Source: Pseudomonadota bacterium (GTDB taxonomy: Bacteria > Myxococcota_A > Polyangia > Polyangiales > Polyangiaceae). Taken from it: DNA of 64,000 nucleotides. Position numbers and translations under genes: made by a program. Shown one piece after another: positions 43,760 to 53,558 of this stretch. Location of the stretch: NCBI GenBank assembly GCA_023398955.1, contig JAEWRL010000176.1:1-64000 (forward strand). Direction: 5' to 3'. Under the pieces are notes generated by a model. It was not told where the DNA came from. It worked only from the letters and a program-made list of their open reading frames with translations, and did no database searches. Each line of letters begins with the position of its first letter. Position 1 is the stretch's first letter.

Positions 43760-44046
43760 CCAATCGACGCTGGTTGGCCGCGCTGCGCTCCACGGCCGGA
43801 CCGGGGTTCGGTTCTCCGTTTCCAGGCTGCTAGGCTCGGCGTCGCTGAGAAGCCTGCCACCGCACCAGCCGGCGAGGATGAGCTCGACTTGTGCTGACGA
43901 TTGGATCAGCGAGCTCACTTTGGTAGTGGTCTGGCAGAAGTATCCCCTTTGCCCCAGAAGCGCTCGCAGAGCACCGTGGTCGGGCTCCGGGGCGCTACGG
44001 AGCTGATCCTTTCGGCCGCGGCGCTGCTCGCCGCCTCTGGAGAACC
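43760..44046. other. Gap before pgi
   Basis: 287 bases with no recognisable gene. It should contain the pgi promoter; a TGGAGAACC ribosome-binding site ends the gap. I see no hairpin that would clearly end the upstream operon. Confidence 0.5.
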
Positions 44047-45699
44047 ATGTCTACCCTGACTCAATCCCCCGCGTGGAAGAACCTAATCGTCCAAAGAGAA
44101 TCGCTGGAGAGTCGCACCATGCGCGAGCTCTTTGCGGAGGACCGCCAGCGATTCGCGCGCTTCTCGCTGCGGTTCGATGACCTGCTCTTCGACTATTCCA
44201 AGAACCGCGTCACCGCAGAGACGATGCGGTGCTTGATCGAACTCGCCAAGCAGGCGGATGTCGAGAAGTGGCGGGATCGCATGTTCGGCGGAGAGGCCAT
44301 CAACCTGACCGAGGCTCGAGCCGTGCTGCACGTGGCCCTTCGCAACCGTTCGTCCCGCGCCGTGCGGGTGGATGGTTCGGATGTGATGCCCCTCGTGCGC
44401 GCAGTGTTGGCGAAGATGCGAGTGTTTACCGAGAAGGTTCGCTCTGGGGAGTGGACGGGCTTCACGGGTAAGCCCGTCACGGATATCGTGAACATCGGCA
44501 TTGGCGGCTCCGATTTGGGTCCCGTCATGGCCACCGAGGCCCTACGTCCGTACTGGAAGAAGGGGCTTCGGGTCCATTTCGTCTCCAACGTCGATGGAAC
44601 CGACATCAGCGAAACCTTGCGCCGCTTGGATCCCGAGACAGTGCTGTTCTTGGTTGCTTCCAAGACGTTCACGACCCAAGAGACCATGGCAAATGCGAGC
44701 ACCGCCCGAGCTTGGCTCGTCGACAAGCTCGGCTCTGCCGATGCCGTGAAGGATCATTTCGCGGCCTTGTCCACCAACTCGGCGAAGGTGGCGGAGTTCG
44801 GCATCGACACCAGCAACATGTTTGAGTTCTGGAGCTGGGTCGGTGGGCGGTACTCCCTCTGGTCTGCCATTGGCTTGTCCATCGCGTGTGTCATTGGAAT
44901 GGATGAATTCGAGCAGCTGCTGCAGGGCGGGCATGACATCGACGAACACTTCCGGAGCACGCCGCTGAGCGAGAATATACCGGTCGTGATGGCCTTGCTC
45001 GGTATCTGGTATTCGAACTTCTGGGGAGCGGCGTCCCACGCGATTCTTCCTTACGATCAGTACCTGCACCGGTTTCCCGCCTATCTGCAGCAGGCTGACA
45101 TGGAAAGTAACGGCAAGAGCGTCACGCGCGAGGGACGGGCGATCGACGACTATACGACTGGACCGGTCATCTGGGGAGAACCTGGCACGAACGGTCAACA
45201 TGCGTTCTACCAGCTGATTCATCAGGGCACGCAGCTCGTGCCTGCCGACTTCATCGCTCCTGCGCAGTCACAGAACCCAACGGGCAATCACCATCAGCTT
45301 CTTCTCTCGAACTTCTTCGCGCAGACGGAGGCCCTGATGCTAGGGAAGACCGCCGCAGAAGCCCGCCGTGAGCTCGAACTAGCCGGCGTCTCGGGTGAGC
45401 AGCTCGAGCTGCTAACGAAGCACAAGGTCTTCGGCGGCAATCGACCCACGAATTCCATAATGTTCCGCCGCCTCGACCCTCGTTCTCTGGGGCGCCTGAT
45501 TGCCCTCTACGAGCACAAGATCTTCGTCCAGGGAATCATCTGGAACGTCAACAGCTACGATCAATGGGGCGTAGAGCTTGGGAAGCAGCTTGCGAGCCGG
45601 ATTGTTCCGGAGTTGTCCGACGGCGACACGATCGAATCACACGACTCGTCCACGAACGGTCTGATGAACCACTACAAGGCCCTGCGGCACACGAGCTAG
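44047..45699 (+). CDS. pgi: Glucose-6-phosphate isomerase
   Basis: 550 residues, the usual length for the long bacterial/eukaryotic-type enzyme. Interconverts glucose 6-phosphate and fructose 6-phosphate in glycolysis and gluconeogenesis. Signatures: DIVNIGIGGSDLGP, VSNVDGTDIS, VASKTFTTQETM, VGGRYSLWSAIGLS, GEPGTNGQHAFYQLIHQGT (with the catalytic Glu/His region) and FGGNRPTNS. GGAG lies 5 bases before the ATG. It does not resemble its neighbours functionally and is followed by a convergent FecR-type gene. Regulation not visible. Confidence 0.97.
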   Translation: MSTLTQSPAWKNLIVQRESLESRTMRELFAEDRQRFARFSLRFDDLLFDYSKNRVTAETMRCLIELAKQADVEKWRDRMFGGEAINLTEARAVLHVALRNRSSRAVRVDGSDVMPLVRAVLAKMRVFTEKVRSGEWTGFTGKPVTDIVNIGIGGSDLGPVMATEALRPYWKKGLRVHFVSNVDGTDISETLRRLDPETVLFLVASKTFTTQETMANASTARAWLVDKLGSADAVKDHFAALSTNSAKVAEFGIDTSNMFEFWSWVGGRYSLWSAIGLSIACVIGMDEFEQLLQGGHDIDEHFRSTPLSENIPVVMALLGIWYSNFWGAASHAILPYDQYLHRFPAYLQQADMESNGKSVTREGRAIDDYTTGPVIWGEPGTNGQHAFYQLIHQGTQLVPADFIAPAQSQNPTGNHHQLLLSNFFAQTEALMLGKTAAEARRELELAGVSGEQLELLTKHKVFGGNRPTNSIMFRRLDPRSLGRLIALYEHKIFVQGIIWNVNSYDQWGVELGKQLASRIVPELSDGDTIESHDSSTNGLMNHYKALRHTS

Positions 45700-45804
45700 A
45701 CGCTCCATGCGGTATCGCACAACACCTCGTGGACCGCACGGCAGCCATGCTCACGAAGCTCATCGAAAGCGTGGACCGTCCAAGGAGCGCGCTCAGGAAA
45801 GGGT

Positions 45805-46986
45805 TTAGTCAGCGAGCTGAGCCCAGCGCCGAACCGCCTGCGCGCGCGGAGAATCTGGATAGGCGGTGAGATACCGGTGGGCCCCTGAGCGGGCCTGCTC
45901 CATGTCACCCGCGCGCGACCAGGACTCTACCTCTCGTGCGAGGGAATCTTGAGCGAGCGAGCCCGCGGGCGCCAGTCGGCGTGCGCGTGCGAAGGCTTGG
46001 GCCGCCTCCCGAGGACGTCCCAGCTGGTCGAGCAGCACCCGCCCCAGAGTGAACGCAGCCAGCGGAGCGCGTGGATCTCCAGAATGCTCGTTGACGAGCT
46101 GACGCAGAGGGCCAACCGCTCCAGCGGCATGACCGCTCAGGCGCGCGACATCAGCTGTGAGCAACAAGTCGTCCGGGGTGTTGCGCACCGTTGTGTACTT
46201 CGCCTGCTCGAGGTGCACATAGGCTGCTTCGTAGTCGCCACTGCGGGCAAGCTCCCGCCAATCGGGGTTCCGGCGAACCTGCCGTTGGGGCGCAGCCCCA
46301 CGTCGTGCGTCGTCCAGCTCGGGCGGGTCGGGATCTGGCGCGCCGATTGGGCCAGGGGCGTCTTCTTCGCCTGCGCTTGGCTCGGACCGAGCGCGAGCGA
46401 CAACCGCCCTCTCGCCAGCGCGCAGCACCCGCTCCGTTTCGGTGCCGGTGACGCTCACATGCCCCTTCTCGACGATCACGGTCACGTGATCTGGAGCAAG
46501 GCTCACCTCGAAGACGGTGCCCAAGACCGTCACCGCCACGTCTCCGGCCAGCACTCGGAAGAGCCGCTGCTTCTGCGGAGCGACTGAAAAGCGGGCCGAA
46601 CCGTTCAGAAGGCGCAACTCGACGAGCTGCGGTCCCAGCTCGACGGGTTTCACCTCGGCAGTCTTGTCCTTGGCAGGCGTGACCGTCGAGCCGTCCTCGA
46701 GTCGGAGGAGGAGCTTGGCTTCGCTCGGCGCAACACCAGCTGGCGCCTGCGCCCGCACCGTTGCCGCCTCATCGCTCAAGAAGCCCCAATCTCCCCCAGC
46801 AAAGAGGCGTCCCACGACGAAAAGGCAAAGAAGCGCCGAAACGGCCGCTGCCGTTACCTTGGTGTGCCGGCGGCGGCGCTGCGCGCGTTGGACGGCGTGC
46901 CAAACCACGCGCTCACGTTCGGGGGACCACCGCGCATCGACGTGCGCGCGGGCAGCAGCCATATGTGCCGAGAAATCACGAGACAT
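45805..46986 (-). CDS. FecR-domain anti-sigma regulator with TPR tail
   Basis: 393 residues from the ATG at 46986. N-terminal cytoplasmic part, one transmembrane helix (about 43-62), a FecR domain (about 92-197, with LLNGSARFSVAPQKQRLFRV and GDVAVTVLGTVFEV), a Pro/Asp-rich linker, and TPR helices to the end (about 280-390). FecR proteins sit in the inner membrane and pass an outer-membrane signal to an ECF sigma factor. The start overlaps the sigma-factor stop by 11 bases, so translation is coupled. There is no TonB-receptor gene in the window to supply a ligand signal, so the stimulus is unknown. Confidence 0.88.
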   Translation of the reverse strand: MSRDFSAHMAAARAHVDARWSPERERVVWHAVQRAQRRRRHTKVTAAAVSALLCLFVVGRLFAGGDWGFLSDEAATVRAQAPAGVAPSEAKLLLRLEDGSTVTPAKDKTAEVKPVELGPQLVELRLLNGSARFSVAPQKQRLFRVLAGDVAVTVLGTVFEVSLAPDHVTVIVEKGHVSVTGTETERVLRAGERAVVARARSEPSAGEEDAPGPIGAPDPDPPELDDARRGAAPQRQVRRNPDWRELARSGDYEAAYVHLEQAKYTTVRNTPDDLLLTADVARLSGHAAGAVGPLRQLVNEHSGDPRAPLAAFTLGRVLLDQLGRPREAAQAFARARRLAPAGSLAQDSLAREVESWSRAGDMEQARSGAHRYLTAYPDSPRAQAVRRWAQLAD

Positions 46987-47530
46987 CGAGCGCCTCCTCG
47001 AGCTGGCGCGCCGCGCTGGCGATACGCCGCTTCGCAGTGGCAAGAGAACAGCCGCAGGCGAGCGCCACGTCGTCCAGACGAGCCCCCTCGACATGCCTGA
47101 GCACCCACGCGATGCGTAGGTCCGGTGCCATCTCGTCCAATTGCTCGTAGACCTGAGCCAGCAGGGTACGCTGCTCGGGAGTGGCGAGCTCGCTCGCGAG
47201 GTCTCTGACGACCGGATGCTCCAGACCGAGGAAGGTGCGCAATCGTCTGAGCCTCAGACGGCGCCGAACTACGCGCACTGTGATCTTGGCCAGCCAGCCC
47301 TTGATCGCGTTAGGGTCTCGCACCGTCTTGAGGCCCTTCAGTGCATGCAGAAACACCTCCTGGACGGAGTCGTCAACGCCTTCATGCCGACCAAGCAAGC
47401 GAAATGCGACTGCAGCGACGTAGGGCGCGTAGCGCCGGTAGACCCGTTCCGGATCGAGGCTCGTTGTGTCCAGCACCTCCTCCGGTGGCGGAGTGCTTAC
47501 GACGCGCAGTACGGAGCGGCCAGGATTCAT
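46976..47530 (-). CDS. ECF-family RNA polymerase sigma factor
   Basis: 184 residues. Region 2 is seen around YRRYAPYVAAVAFRLLGRHE, DSVQEVFLHALKGLK and IKGWLAKITVRVVRRR; region 4 at VLRHVEGARLDDVALACGC and SLATAKRRIASAARQLEEAL. I chose the ATG at 47530, which has AGGAG 10 bases upstream; a longer frame starting at 47602 has no support. It overlaps the FecR-type gene, its likely regulator. An inverted repeat lies 38-62 bases upstream (listed separately). Confidence 0.92.
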   Translation of the reverse strand: MNPGRSVLRVVSTPPPEEVLDTTSLDPERVYRRYAPYVAAVAFRLLGRHEGVDDSVQEVFLHALKGLKTVRDPNAIKGWLAKITVRVVRRRLRLRRLRTFLGLEHPVVRDLASELATPEQRTLLAQVYEQLDEMAPDLRIAWVLRHVEGARLDDVALACGCSLATAKRRIASAARQLEEALDVS

Positions 47531-47567
47531 CACGGTCTTGCTCCTAGTGGAGTCACCATTCCCAAAT

Positions 47568-47592
47568 GGCTCAGTTCTCCACAAATTGAGCC
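47568..47592. promoter_or_regulatory. Inverted repeat upstream of the ECF sigma gene
   Basis: GGCTCA...TGAGCC, two perfect 6-base arms with a 13-base spacer, 38-62 bases before the sigma ATG. On the coding strand the spacer holds GGAGAAC, which resembles the GGAAC-type -35 element of ECF promoters. It may be an autoregulated promoter or a dimer-binding site. It lies within the 47531-47840 gap, which otherwise shows nothing. Confidence 0.35.
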
Positions 47593-47840
47593 GGCTCGCC
47601 ACCTTGGTTCCACCGTCGAGACATGCCTACGTTGCCACTGCCCCCGCCGGGGTAACGGACTGGAACGCAGCCTAGATGTGCTCCCACAGGGGTCAAGGTA
47701 GAGCTGAGGAGCAGGGCTCGACCGAGCGAGCCGGGGGCACTGAGCTCCCGCAAAGCAGCGCATGTTAGAGCTGGCCGTGCGGTAGACCAACACGCGACAG
47801 AACGGACCTGCCTCCGCAACAGGAGATTGGACAAGAGGCC

Positions 47841-48971
47841 TCACGGACCCACTCCGACGCCGAAAGACGCCCCTACCCAGGCTCCGCGCAGCGCTGGCGC
47901 TCCGATACCCGATGATTTTCCGACGGGCAACACGGCATAGCCTGCTTCCGCTCCCCATTCGACGACGAGGGCTTCGTTCGTGTGGAGGGTGAGGGAAGCG
48001 CTGAGCACCGGCCACCCCCACGGACTGCTCGTCACCGAGGAAGCAGCGGCTCCGTCGAGTTCGGCCTGGACGACGGTGAGCCCCCAGCGCAGGCCTCCTC
48101 CTGCTCTGAGGGTCATCAGGCTCGCCTTGTGGCTATAGCCCACGATGCCTCCCACCGATACGGCCGTCAGCCCCAAGGCGCCCAGGTCGGCATCGACTGT
48201 CCCGCGCTCGAGCAGGGCATCGAGCGTCCAGGCGACCACGCCATAGCTGTCCTGCCCGACGCGGACCCCTCCGCCGTACAGCATGCCCGGAAGCCCTAGG
48301 ATGCCGCGCCCGGACAACACCCCTAACACGCGGAGACGCGACGAGGTGCGCTGTTGCTCATGACGGTCCCGGGGTGACATCCGCACCGGTGAAGGTGGCT
48401 CGAGGTCGAGAGCCACGGCCGAATCATCGTTGACCGTCTCGAAGTCGAGGCGCGCCGCCTCGCTGGAAGAGCGGTTATTCGGGGGATGCCGCGGAGCCGC
48501 GGAATGTCGAGCGCGGAGCGCCTCCCGCGCGTTCGAGACCAGCTCTGCGCTCGGGACGAGCCCCTCTGGCTCGACGAGGGGGTGCGGATTGATGTCCAGC
48601 TCTGCCCAGCTGGCGAGCAGCAGCTCGGATGCGGCGAGCGCCAGCAGTCGGGCTTGCCCTTCACCAGTGGGGTCGGCGGGAATCGCCCGCCGCAAGACCT
48701 TGCGCGTTATGGCGTCTTCCACGGTGATGATGCTCCGAGTGGGGCCACACTCGATCATCACTTCGGTGACGAGCACGCTGCCTTCCTCGGCACGCTTCGA
48801 TCCAAGCTCCAGGAGGAGGATTCGTTCGACCTCCCCGTCGATGAGGTGCTCGCAGCTGTGCAGAGACAACCGCAACGGAGGCGCTCCAAGGCAACCGTCG
48901 GCCAAGAGGCCGTGCGCGACCAGCGTCCCGATGAAGCAGGCGACGAGACTGGCTTTCCTCCGCACGAGCAT
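47841..48971 (-). CDS. Exported protein, possibly an outer-membrane barrel
   Basis: 376 residues from the ATG at 48971, chosen for its signal peptide (KASLVACFIGTLVAHGLLADG). A mature N-terminal domain (about 30-150) with two or more Cys is followed by an acidic linker, then from about 220 Gly-rich alternating strands (LRVLGVLSGRGILGL, GLTAVSVGGIVGYSH, ALRGAWVGASFGVGVG) typical of a beta-barrel. There is no terminal aromatic residue, so barrel targeting is not certain. It lies just downstream of the divergent outer-membrane-like gene and about 310 bases after the sigma-factor start on the same strand. Such proteins often accompany ECF/FecR pairs in myxobacteria. Function unknown. Confidence 0.7.
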   Translation of the reverse strand: MLVRRKASLVACFIGTLVAHGLLADGCLGAPPLRLSLHSCEHLIDGEVERILLLELGSKRAEEGSVLVTEVMIECGPTRSIITVEDAITRKVLRRAIPADPTGEGQARLLALAASELLLASWAELDINPHPLVEPEGLVPSAELVSNAREALRARHSAAPRHPPNNRSSSEAARLDFETVNDDSAVALDLEPPSPVRMSPRDRHEQQRTSSRLRVLGVLSGRGILGLPGMLYGGGVRVGQDSYGVVAWTLDALLERGTVDADLGALGLTAVSVGGIVGYSHKASLMTLRAGGGLRWGLTVVQAELDGAAASSVTSSPWGWPVLSASLTLHTNEALVVEWGAEAGYAVLPVGKSSGIGAPALRGAWVGASFGVGVGP

Positions 48972-49067
48972 CGACGGTAGCACCAAGGCCCGTTCATGCG
49001 CAGCCCCAATTGTCGGGTGGAGTTGAGCCGGAACCGTTTGAGAGATACACCAGGCGCAGAGGTGTCG

Positions 49068-49733
49068 ATGAAAGCTCCCGTGCCCTGTGCCGTATTCCTG
49101 GTCCTCGCCGCGATCCACGCTTCCCCAGCTCTCGCGGAGCCGCTGCCGGTGCTTCCGGATCCCGAGATCGAACCCGCTCCCGCTTGGTCGGCCGCCATCG
49201 ACGGCTACGCCGGTTTTGGATTACTGGTGCCCGAGGGCGATCTGGAGTCCCACTCGCTGCTGGGTGGTTTGACTCGGCTCCGGTACCGGAATGTGACCCT
49301 CGGTGGCTTTGCCGAGTACGGCAGCTTCGCCGCAGGGCGCGTCTTTCATGTCGGCGGGGCCGTGGGTGCATACCTCCCGTTCCGACACTTCGTCGACCTG
49401 GAGGGCTCGCTCGGCCTTGGACTTCGACGCTATAGCGACGACGACACCCGCTATGGTGCCGGCGGCTACGAGTTCTCGGCGCCAGCGTTGTCCCTGAGGA
49501 TGGGCATTTCCGACCGCGCTGGCGGGGTTCTGGGAGGGCGGATCGGAGCACAGGTGGCGTTCAGTCAAGACCTGGATACTGCAGAGGTGCCGTGGGAAGT
49601 GCCTCCTTCAGACCAGAACCCGGAGGGTACGTCGGGCATCAGGTTCGTCGGCGGTACCTCGGTGCTCATGCTCGTCGTCGTTGGCTTGGACGTCGCACCT
49701 GGCGCCATACCGCCAGAACGCGTCAGGCGCTGA
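49068..49733 (+). CDS. Small outer-membrane beta-barrel-like protein
   Basis: 221 residues from the ATG at 49068, with AGAGG 5 bases upstream and a clear signal peptide (CAVFLVLAAIHASPALAEP). The mature part has alternating strands with Gly turns (IDGYAGFGLLVPEGDLE, VTLGGFAEYGSFAAGR, FVDLEGSLGLGLRRYSDDDTR, AGGYEFSAPALSLRMGISD), consistent with an 8-strand OmpA/OmpW-like barrel. The last segment is hydrophobic (SVLMLVVVGLDVAPG). Divergent from the preceding exported-protein gene (97-base gap) and convergent with the following lipoprotein gene. Function unknown. Confidence 0.75.
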   Translation: MKAPVPCAVFLVLAAIHASPALAEPLPVLPDPEIEPAPAWSAAIDGYAGFGLLVPEGDLESHSLLGGLTRLRYRNVTLGGFAEYGSFAAGRVFHVGGAVGAYLPFRHFVDLEGSLGLGLRRYSDDDTRYGAGGYEFSAPALSLRMGISDRAGGVLGGRIGAQVAFSQDLDTAEVPWEVPPSDQNPEGTSGIRFVGGTSVLMLVVVGLDVAPGAIPPERVRR

Positions 49734-49749
49734 TCGGGACTGGGCAGAT

Positions 49750-50859
49750 TCACCGAGCAGCGGGGCTTGCGCCCGCGCCCTTCAGGGCGAAGCGCCCCTG
49801 AATCCGTGTTTCCATACGTAGCTGCTGGCCTGGCCTTTGCGATGATGTCAGCTGGGCTCTGAGGTCGTGGCTCACCTGGGCACTCTCGGGGAACGGAGCC
49901 TTGAGGTCGAGGTCGAGGCGGGCCTCCCCCTGCGATTCGTAGGTGACCAGGTCCAGCACTTCGCCAGCGGCGAGCTGAACCCGATTGCTGGCGGCATAGC
50001 GCCTCGTCGTCATCTCCAGGGCCGCTTTGCCGTCCTGCACGCTCTGAACACGGACCATGCGGTACGTGATGACGTCTGTGCCAGCCTCCTGATCCCTGGA
50101 CGTGACCATGAAATATCCCCCGGCGCCAATAGGCTCCTGGGGCATGGCGACGAGGATGAGGGACAGCGCGTTCTTCACCCCGTCCAAGACGTCCATGAGC
50201 TCCCGGCCAGCGGCCTCCGACAGCTTTGCTTCGAACCCGTGCGCGCCCCCCGTGGGAGAAACCAGGAACCCGAGCTTGCTCCCCTCCAGCTTCTTGAGCT
50301 CTGACTGGATGCGCTCAGGGAGGGGTACTCCCATCTCTGCAGCGCCTTGGATCCCGATGATCTTCGCCGACACGGCGACGTCGGGAACTTGGCTGCCAGC
50401 GTCCGACCCAGGCGCTCGTACCGGGGCCGGCGTGGGCTGCAGCTCGAGCGTCAGTTCGAGTGGGGGCACGCCAGTCGCTCCAGAGCCAAGCCGCAGCCTC
50501 AGGGTTGCCGGCCATTTCGCACCATCTCCGGGCTGGCGGGCGAGGGTCTCGCGCGGTGCGTTCCCCGTCGACCCCACAACGACCTTGACGCTGGCGCCAG
50601 CGGGCAGTTCTGCATCCGCTTGTCCGGCAGTCAGCACGCCCGACGCGGGAGGGCCGCCGCTGGCATCCGAGGAGGGCGGAGCTTCCGCCATGGCCTCGAC
50701 CGCCTTCGCGAGCGAGGGATCCACGGCGTCAGTCGCCGCCGTCACGCCGGCATCTGTTGCGGCTGGGAGCCGCTTCTCTGCACGGGTCGTGTCGTCATCG
50801 TCACAGGCCCCGAGTAGGAGACCGAGTGCAAGGGCCGAGAGCGCGGTGGAGAGCTTCAT
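49750..50859 (-). CDS. Lipoprotein of unknown function
   Basis: 369 residues. Lipoprotein signal LALGLLLGACDDDD; an Asp at +2 would favour inner-membrane retention by the E. coli rule, which may not apply here. A low-complexity Ala/Pro/Asp region (about 25-155) precedes a compact domain (about 155-360) with mixed helices and strands (FGLV-type segment SKLGFLVSPTGGAHGFEAKL, then ELMDVLDGVKNALSLILVAMPQEP, then strands RMVRVQSVQDGKAALEMTTRRY). I do not recognise the fold by motif. Ends 16 bases from a convergent gene and starts 121 bases before the PBP1A stop. Confidence 0.75.
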   Translation of the reverse strand: MKLSTALSALALGLLLGACDDDDTTRAEKRLPAATDAGVTAATDAVDPSLAKAVEAMAEAPPSSDASGGPPASGVLTAGQADAELPAGASVKVVVGSTGNAPRETLARQPGDGAKWPATLRLRLGSGATGVPPLELTLELQPTPAPVRAPGSDAGSQVPDVAVSAKIIGIQGAAEMGVPLPERIQSELKKLEGSKLGFLVSPTGGAHGFEAKLSEAAGRELMDVLDGVKNALSLILVAMPQEPIGAGGYFMVTSRDQEAGTDVITYRMVRVQSVQDGKAALEMTTRRYAASNRVQLAAGEVLDLVTYESQGEARLDLDLKAPFPESAQVSHDLRAQLTSSQRPGQQLRMETRIQGRFALKGAGASPAAR

Positions 50860-50980
50860 GGCTGGACTCGAAGCAAATCAGATTCGACGAGGATCGCCAA
50901 GCACCGTTTGACGTGTCCTCTGCGTCTTCCACAAAGCGGGGCGTGCGCCGGACGGACAACCGCGCGATCGAGTATCGTCC

Positions 50981-53539
50981 TTAGAAGGGCGGCGGAGAAT
51001 GTGAGGTAGACTGACCATCCGGTGCTCGGTTGGCGCCTGCCGCCGCGCCGGGACCCGCGGGCGGCTGTGGAGCCGAGCGGGCTGCGCTGCCCGGATCGCG
51101 GGGAGTCTCACCGGTTGCATCGAGTGGAAGAGGTGCGTCGTCCGGTGGCACGTCGGGGCTCTGAGGGGCAAAGTCGGTAGGCTTCGTTCCGGGAAGGAAT
51201 TCCTCTTCCACTGCGTCCTCCTGGCCAGGGAGCGCCAGGAACCCGGTATTTGGGTCGATGCGCTCCGGGATGACCGACGGGGGCCGGGGAAAGCGCGTCG
51301 GCGGTCTTCCTTCGTGCGCTGCCCGCATGTAGTTGACCCACGCGGGCAAGGCGGTCACCGCGCCGGACTCACCCGATCCGAGCGGCAGGGCATCGTCGTA
51401 ACCGACCCAAACGGCAGTCACGAGGTCCGTAGTGTAGCCGGCGAACCACGCATCTTTTGCCTTGTTAGTGGTGCCCGTCTTCCCTGCTGCCGGGCGCTTC
51501 AACGCTAGTGCACGGCGTCCCGTCCCTTGCTCGACGACGCTCGTCAAGAGGCTCGAGACGAGATACGCGACGTCTTCGTCCATTACCCGCCGGGGCGGTG
51601 GACGGGGTGGCAGTGGCACGGCGCTCCCGTCCGCGGTGGCAATGCTCTTGACGATGATCGGCGGAGCAGAGATACCGCCTGCTGCAAAGGTGGTGTAGGC
51701 GTTGGCCAGCTCGAGGGGGCTGACTTCATAGGCACCCAGCGCCAAGGAAGGGGTAGCCCCAAGCTGAGATTCTATGCCCGTCGCGTGAGCCCACTGCACG
51801 ACCTGTTCCGAGCCCGCGAGCTCGAGCACCTGCTCGGCGACCGGGTTGAGGCTGCGCGCGAGGGCCGTCCGCAGCAGGACTGGCGCCTCCGGATTCCCTG
51901 CCTTGTCGACGACAGTGAAGGCGGTCGCAGGGGTGACACGGCGTGACGCCAGGGCATAACCGTAGACGAAGGGCTTGAACGCGGACCCCGGCTGCCGCTT
52001 TGCGTTCGTCGCCCGGTCGAGTCCGCCGGCTATCGCCTCGTAGCTCCCAACGAGCGCGACCACCTCGCGGGTGCGGACGTCGATGGACACGAGCGCGGAC
52101 TGGGGACCAAGCTCCAAGCGCAGGGAGGGCATCTCGGCATCCGCTGGATCGTCGAGCAGGGCGACTCGGAGCACTGCGCCGACCTTCGTGAAACGTGAGG
52201 GGGGCAAGCGTTGCGGGTTGTAACGCTCCTCGTGCCCGAGGAAGACACGCCCGGTTACTGCTCCCACCTGGACGTCGAAGGTGCGGGCGGAATCGTCCAG
52301 GCTGACCACTCGCCCCACGTAGATCCCAAACCTCCGTGGTCGTCCCTCGAACGGCTTACCCCAAAGGCGTCGTGCCTCGAGTGTGTACGGTGGTGCGAGC
52401 TTGTGCCGCTTCGCGTATTCGTCGAGGTTCGCTCGCACGGCTGCGCGTGCTGCTGCTTGAAGGGGTGTGCGTAAGGATGTGAGGATCGTGAAACCGCCCT
52501 GCAGTGCTTTGGCTCCGGCGGTGCGAGCCAACACGGCTCTGGAAAGCGATACGATCTCGGGTGCGAGGTCCGACTCCACCTCCGCTGCGGGAGCGACACG
52601 CAGAGGCTGCGCAGTGGCTTGATCGTACAGCGGCTTGGTAATGAAGCCCTTGGAGAGCATCTGGTGCAGCACGAAACGACGCCGATCCAGCGCCTTATCC
52701 TTGGCGCGTCGCGGGGAGAACCGCTCCGGGGCGGCCACGATTCCGGCAAGGGTCGCAGCCTCTGCCAGGTCGAGCTCGCTGGCATGCTTTCCGAAATAGA
52801 AGGACGCGGCCTCTTCGATCCCGTAGCGTCCGTGACCGAGGTAGATCTGGTTCAGGTAGAGCCCGAAAATCTCGTCTTTGCTCAGGTGCTGCTCCAAGCG
52901 TCGCGCCAAGATGGTCTCCCGAGCCTTTCGGGAGTAGCTCCGAGTGGAGTCGAGCAGCAGGTTCTTGACGACCTGCTGCGTGATCGTGCTTCCTCCCTGG
53001 ACGGTGTGGCCCGCCTTGAGGTTACGCACCAGCGCTCGCAGCATCCCGAGATAGTCGAGGCCTTCGTGTTCGTAGAAGCTCGCGTCCTCGGCAGCCAAAA
53101 ACGCGAGCTTGGCGTGGGACGGAATCGCATCGACGTTCACCACGGTGCGCCGCTCCACGAAGACGTTACCGAGGAGGGTGCCATCGCTCGCTAGGATGCG
53201 GGTTACTTGCGGCGGCTGGTACCCGGCGCGAAGCTGCTGCACGCTCGGTAGGTCTGCCTCGAGCCGTCGGATGGTGACAACGATGGCGGTGGCGCCGACG
53301 AGTCCGGCCACCCCGGCGAGGAGCAGGCTCCACTTCAATACCCGACGCAAGCGAGGCCAGAGCGGCTTCTCGAGACCGCCTCGAGGCCTTCGTGTCTCAT
53401 CATCAGCCGCTGCTTCCGCCAGCGCAGCGGCTATTCCACTATGCTGTGATCGCGAGGCCCGTCCGCTCTGCGCACTGGAGCTGCGAGGAGGTACGCTTTC
53501 CTCGGCGCTCTTTGGATCTCGCCCTTGCTCCGGACTCAT
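50981..53539 (-). CDS. mrcA: Class A penicillin-binding protein (PBP1A type)
   Basis: 852 residues. Bifunctional peptidoglycan synthase. A cytoplasmic, low-complexity N-terminus, one transmembrane helix (about 69-90), a glycosyltransferase domain (about 130-300) with catalytic Glu in EDASFYEHEG (about 151) and GGSTITQQVVKNL, and a transpeptidase domain with Ser in SAFK (about 517), SLN (about 558) and KTGTT (about 686). A Pro/Asp/Ala-rich tail of about 90 residues ends the protein. It starts 19 bases after the kinase stop, so the two genes are probably one operon. The tail is unusual in length and likely disordered. Confidence 0.96.
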   Translation of the reverse strand: MSPEQGRDPKSAEESVPPRSSSAQSGRASRSQHSGIAAALAEAAADDETRRPRGGLEKPLWPRLRRVLKWSLLLAGVAGLVGATAIVVTIRRLEADLPSVQQLRAGYQPPQVTRILASDGTLLGNVFVERRTVVNVDAIPSHAKLAFLAAEDASFYEHEGLDYLGMLRALVRNLKAGHTVQGGSTITQQVVKNLLLDSTRSYSRKARETILARRLEQHLSKDEIFGLYLNQIYLGHGRYGIEEAASFYFGKHASELDLAEAATLAGIVAAPERFSPRRAKDKALDRRRFVLHQMLSKGFITKPLYDQATAQPLRVAPAAEVESDLAPEIVSLSRAVLARTAGAKALQGGFTILTSLRTPLQAAARAAVRANLDEYAKRHKLAPPYTLEARRLWGKPFEGRPRRFGIYVGRVVSLDDSARTFDVQVGAVTGRVFLGHEERYNPQRLPPSRFTKVGAVLRVALLDDPADAEMPSLRLELGPQSALVSIDVRTREVVALVGSYEAIAGGLDRATNAKRQPGSAFKPFVYGYALASRRVTPATAFTVVDKAGNPEAPVLLRTALARSLNPVAEQVLELAGSEQVVQWAHATGIESQLGATPSLALGAYEVSPLELANAYTTFAAGGISAPPIIVKSIATADGSAVPLPPRPPPRRVMDEDVAYLVSSLLTSVVEQGTGRRALALKRPAAGKTGTTNKAKDAWFAGYTTDLVTAVWVGYDDALPLGSGESGAVTALPAWVNYMRAAHEGRPPTRFPRPPSVIPERIDPNTGFLALPGQEDAVEEEFLPGTKPTDFAPQSPDVPPDDAPLPLDATGETPRDPGSAARSAPQPPAGPGAAAGANRAPDGQSTSHSPPPF

Positions 53540-53558
53540 GCGAAGACGGCGCGCCCTT

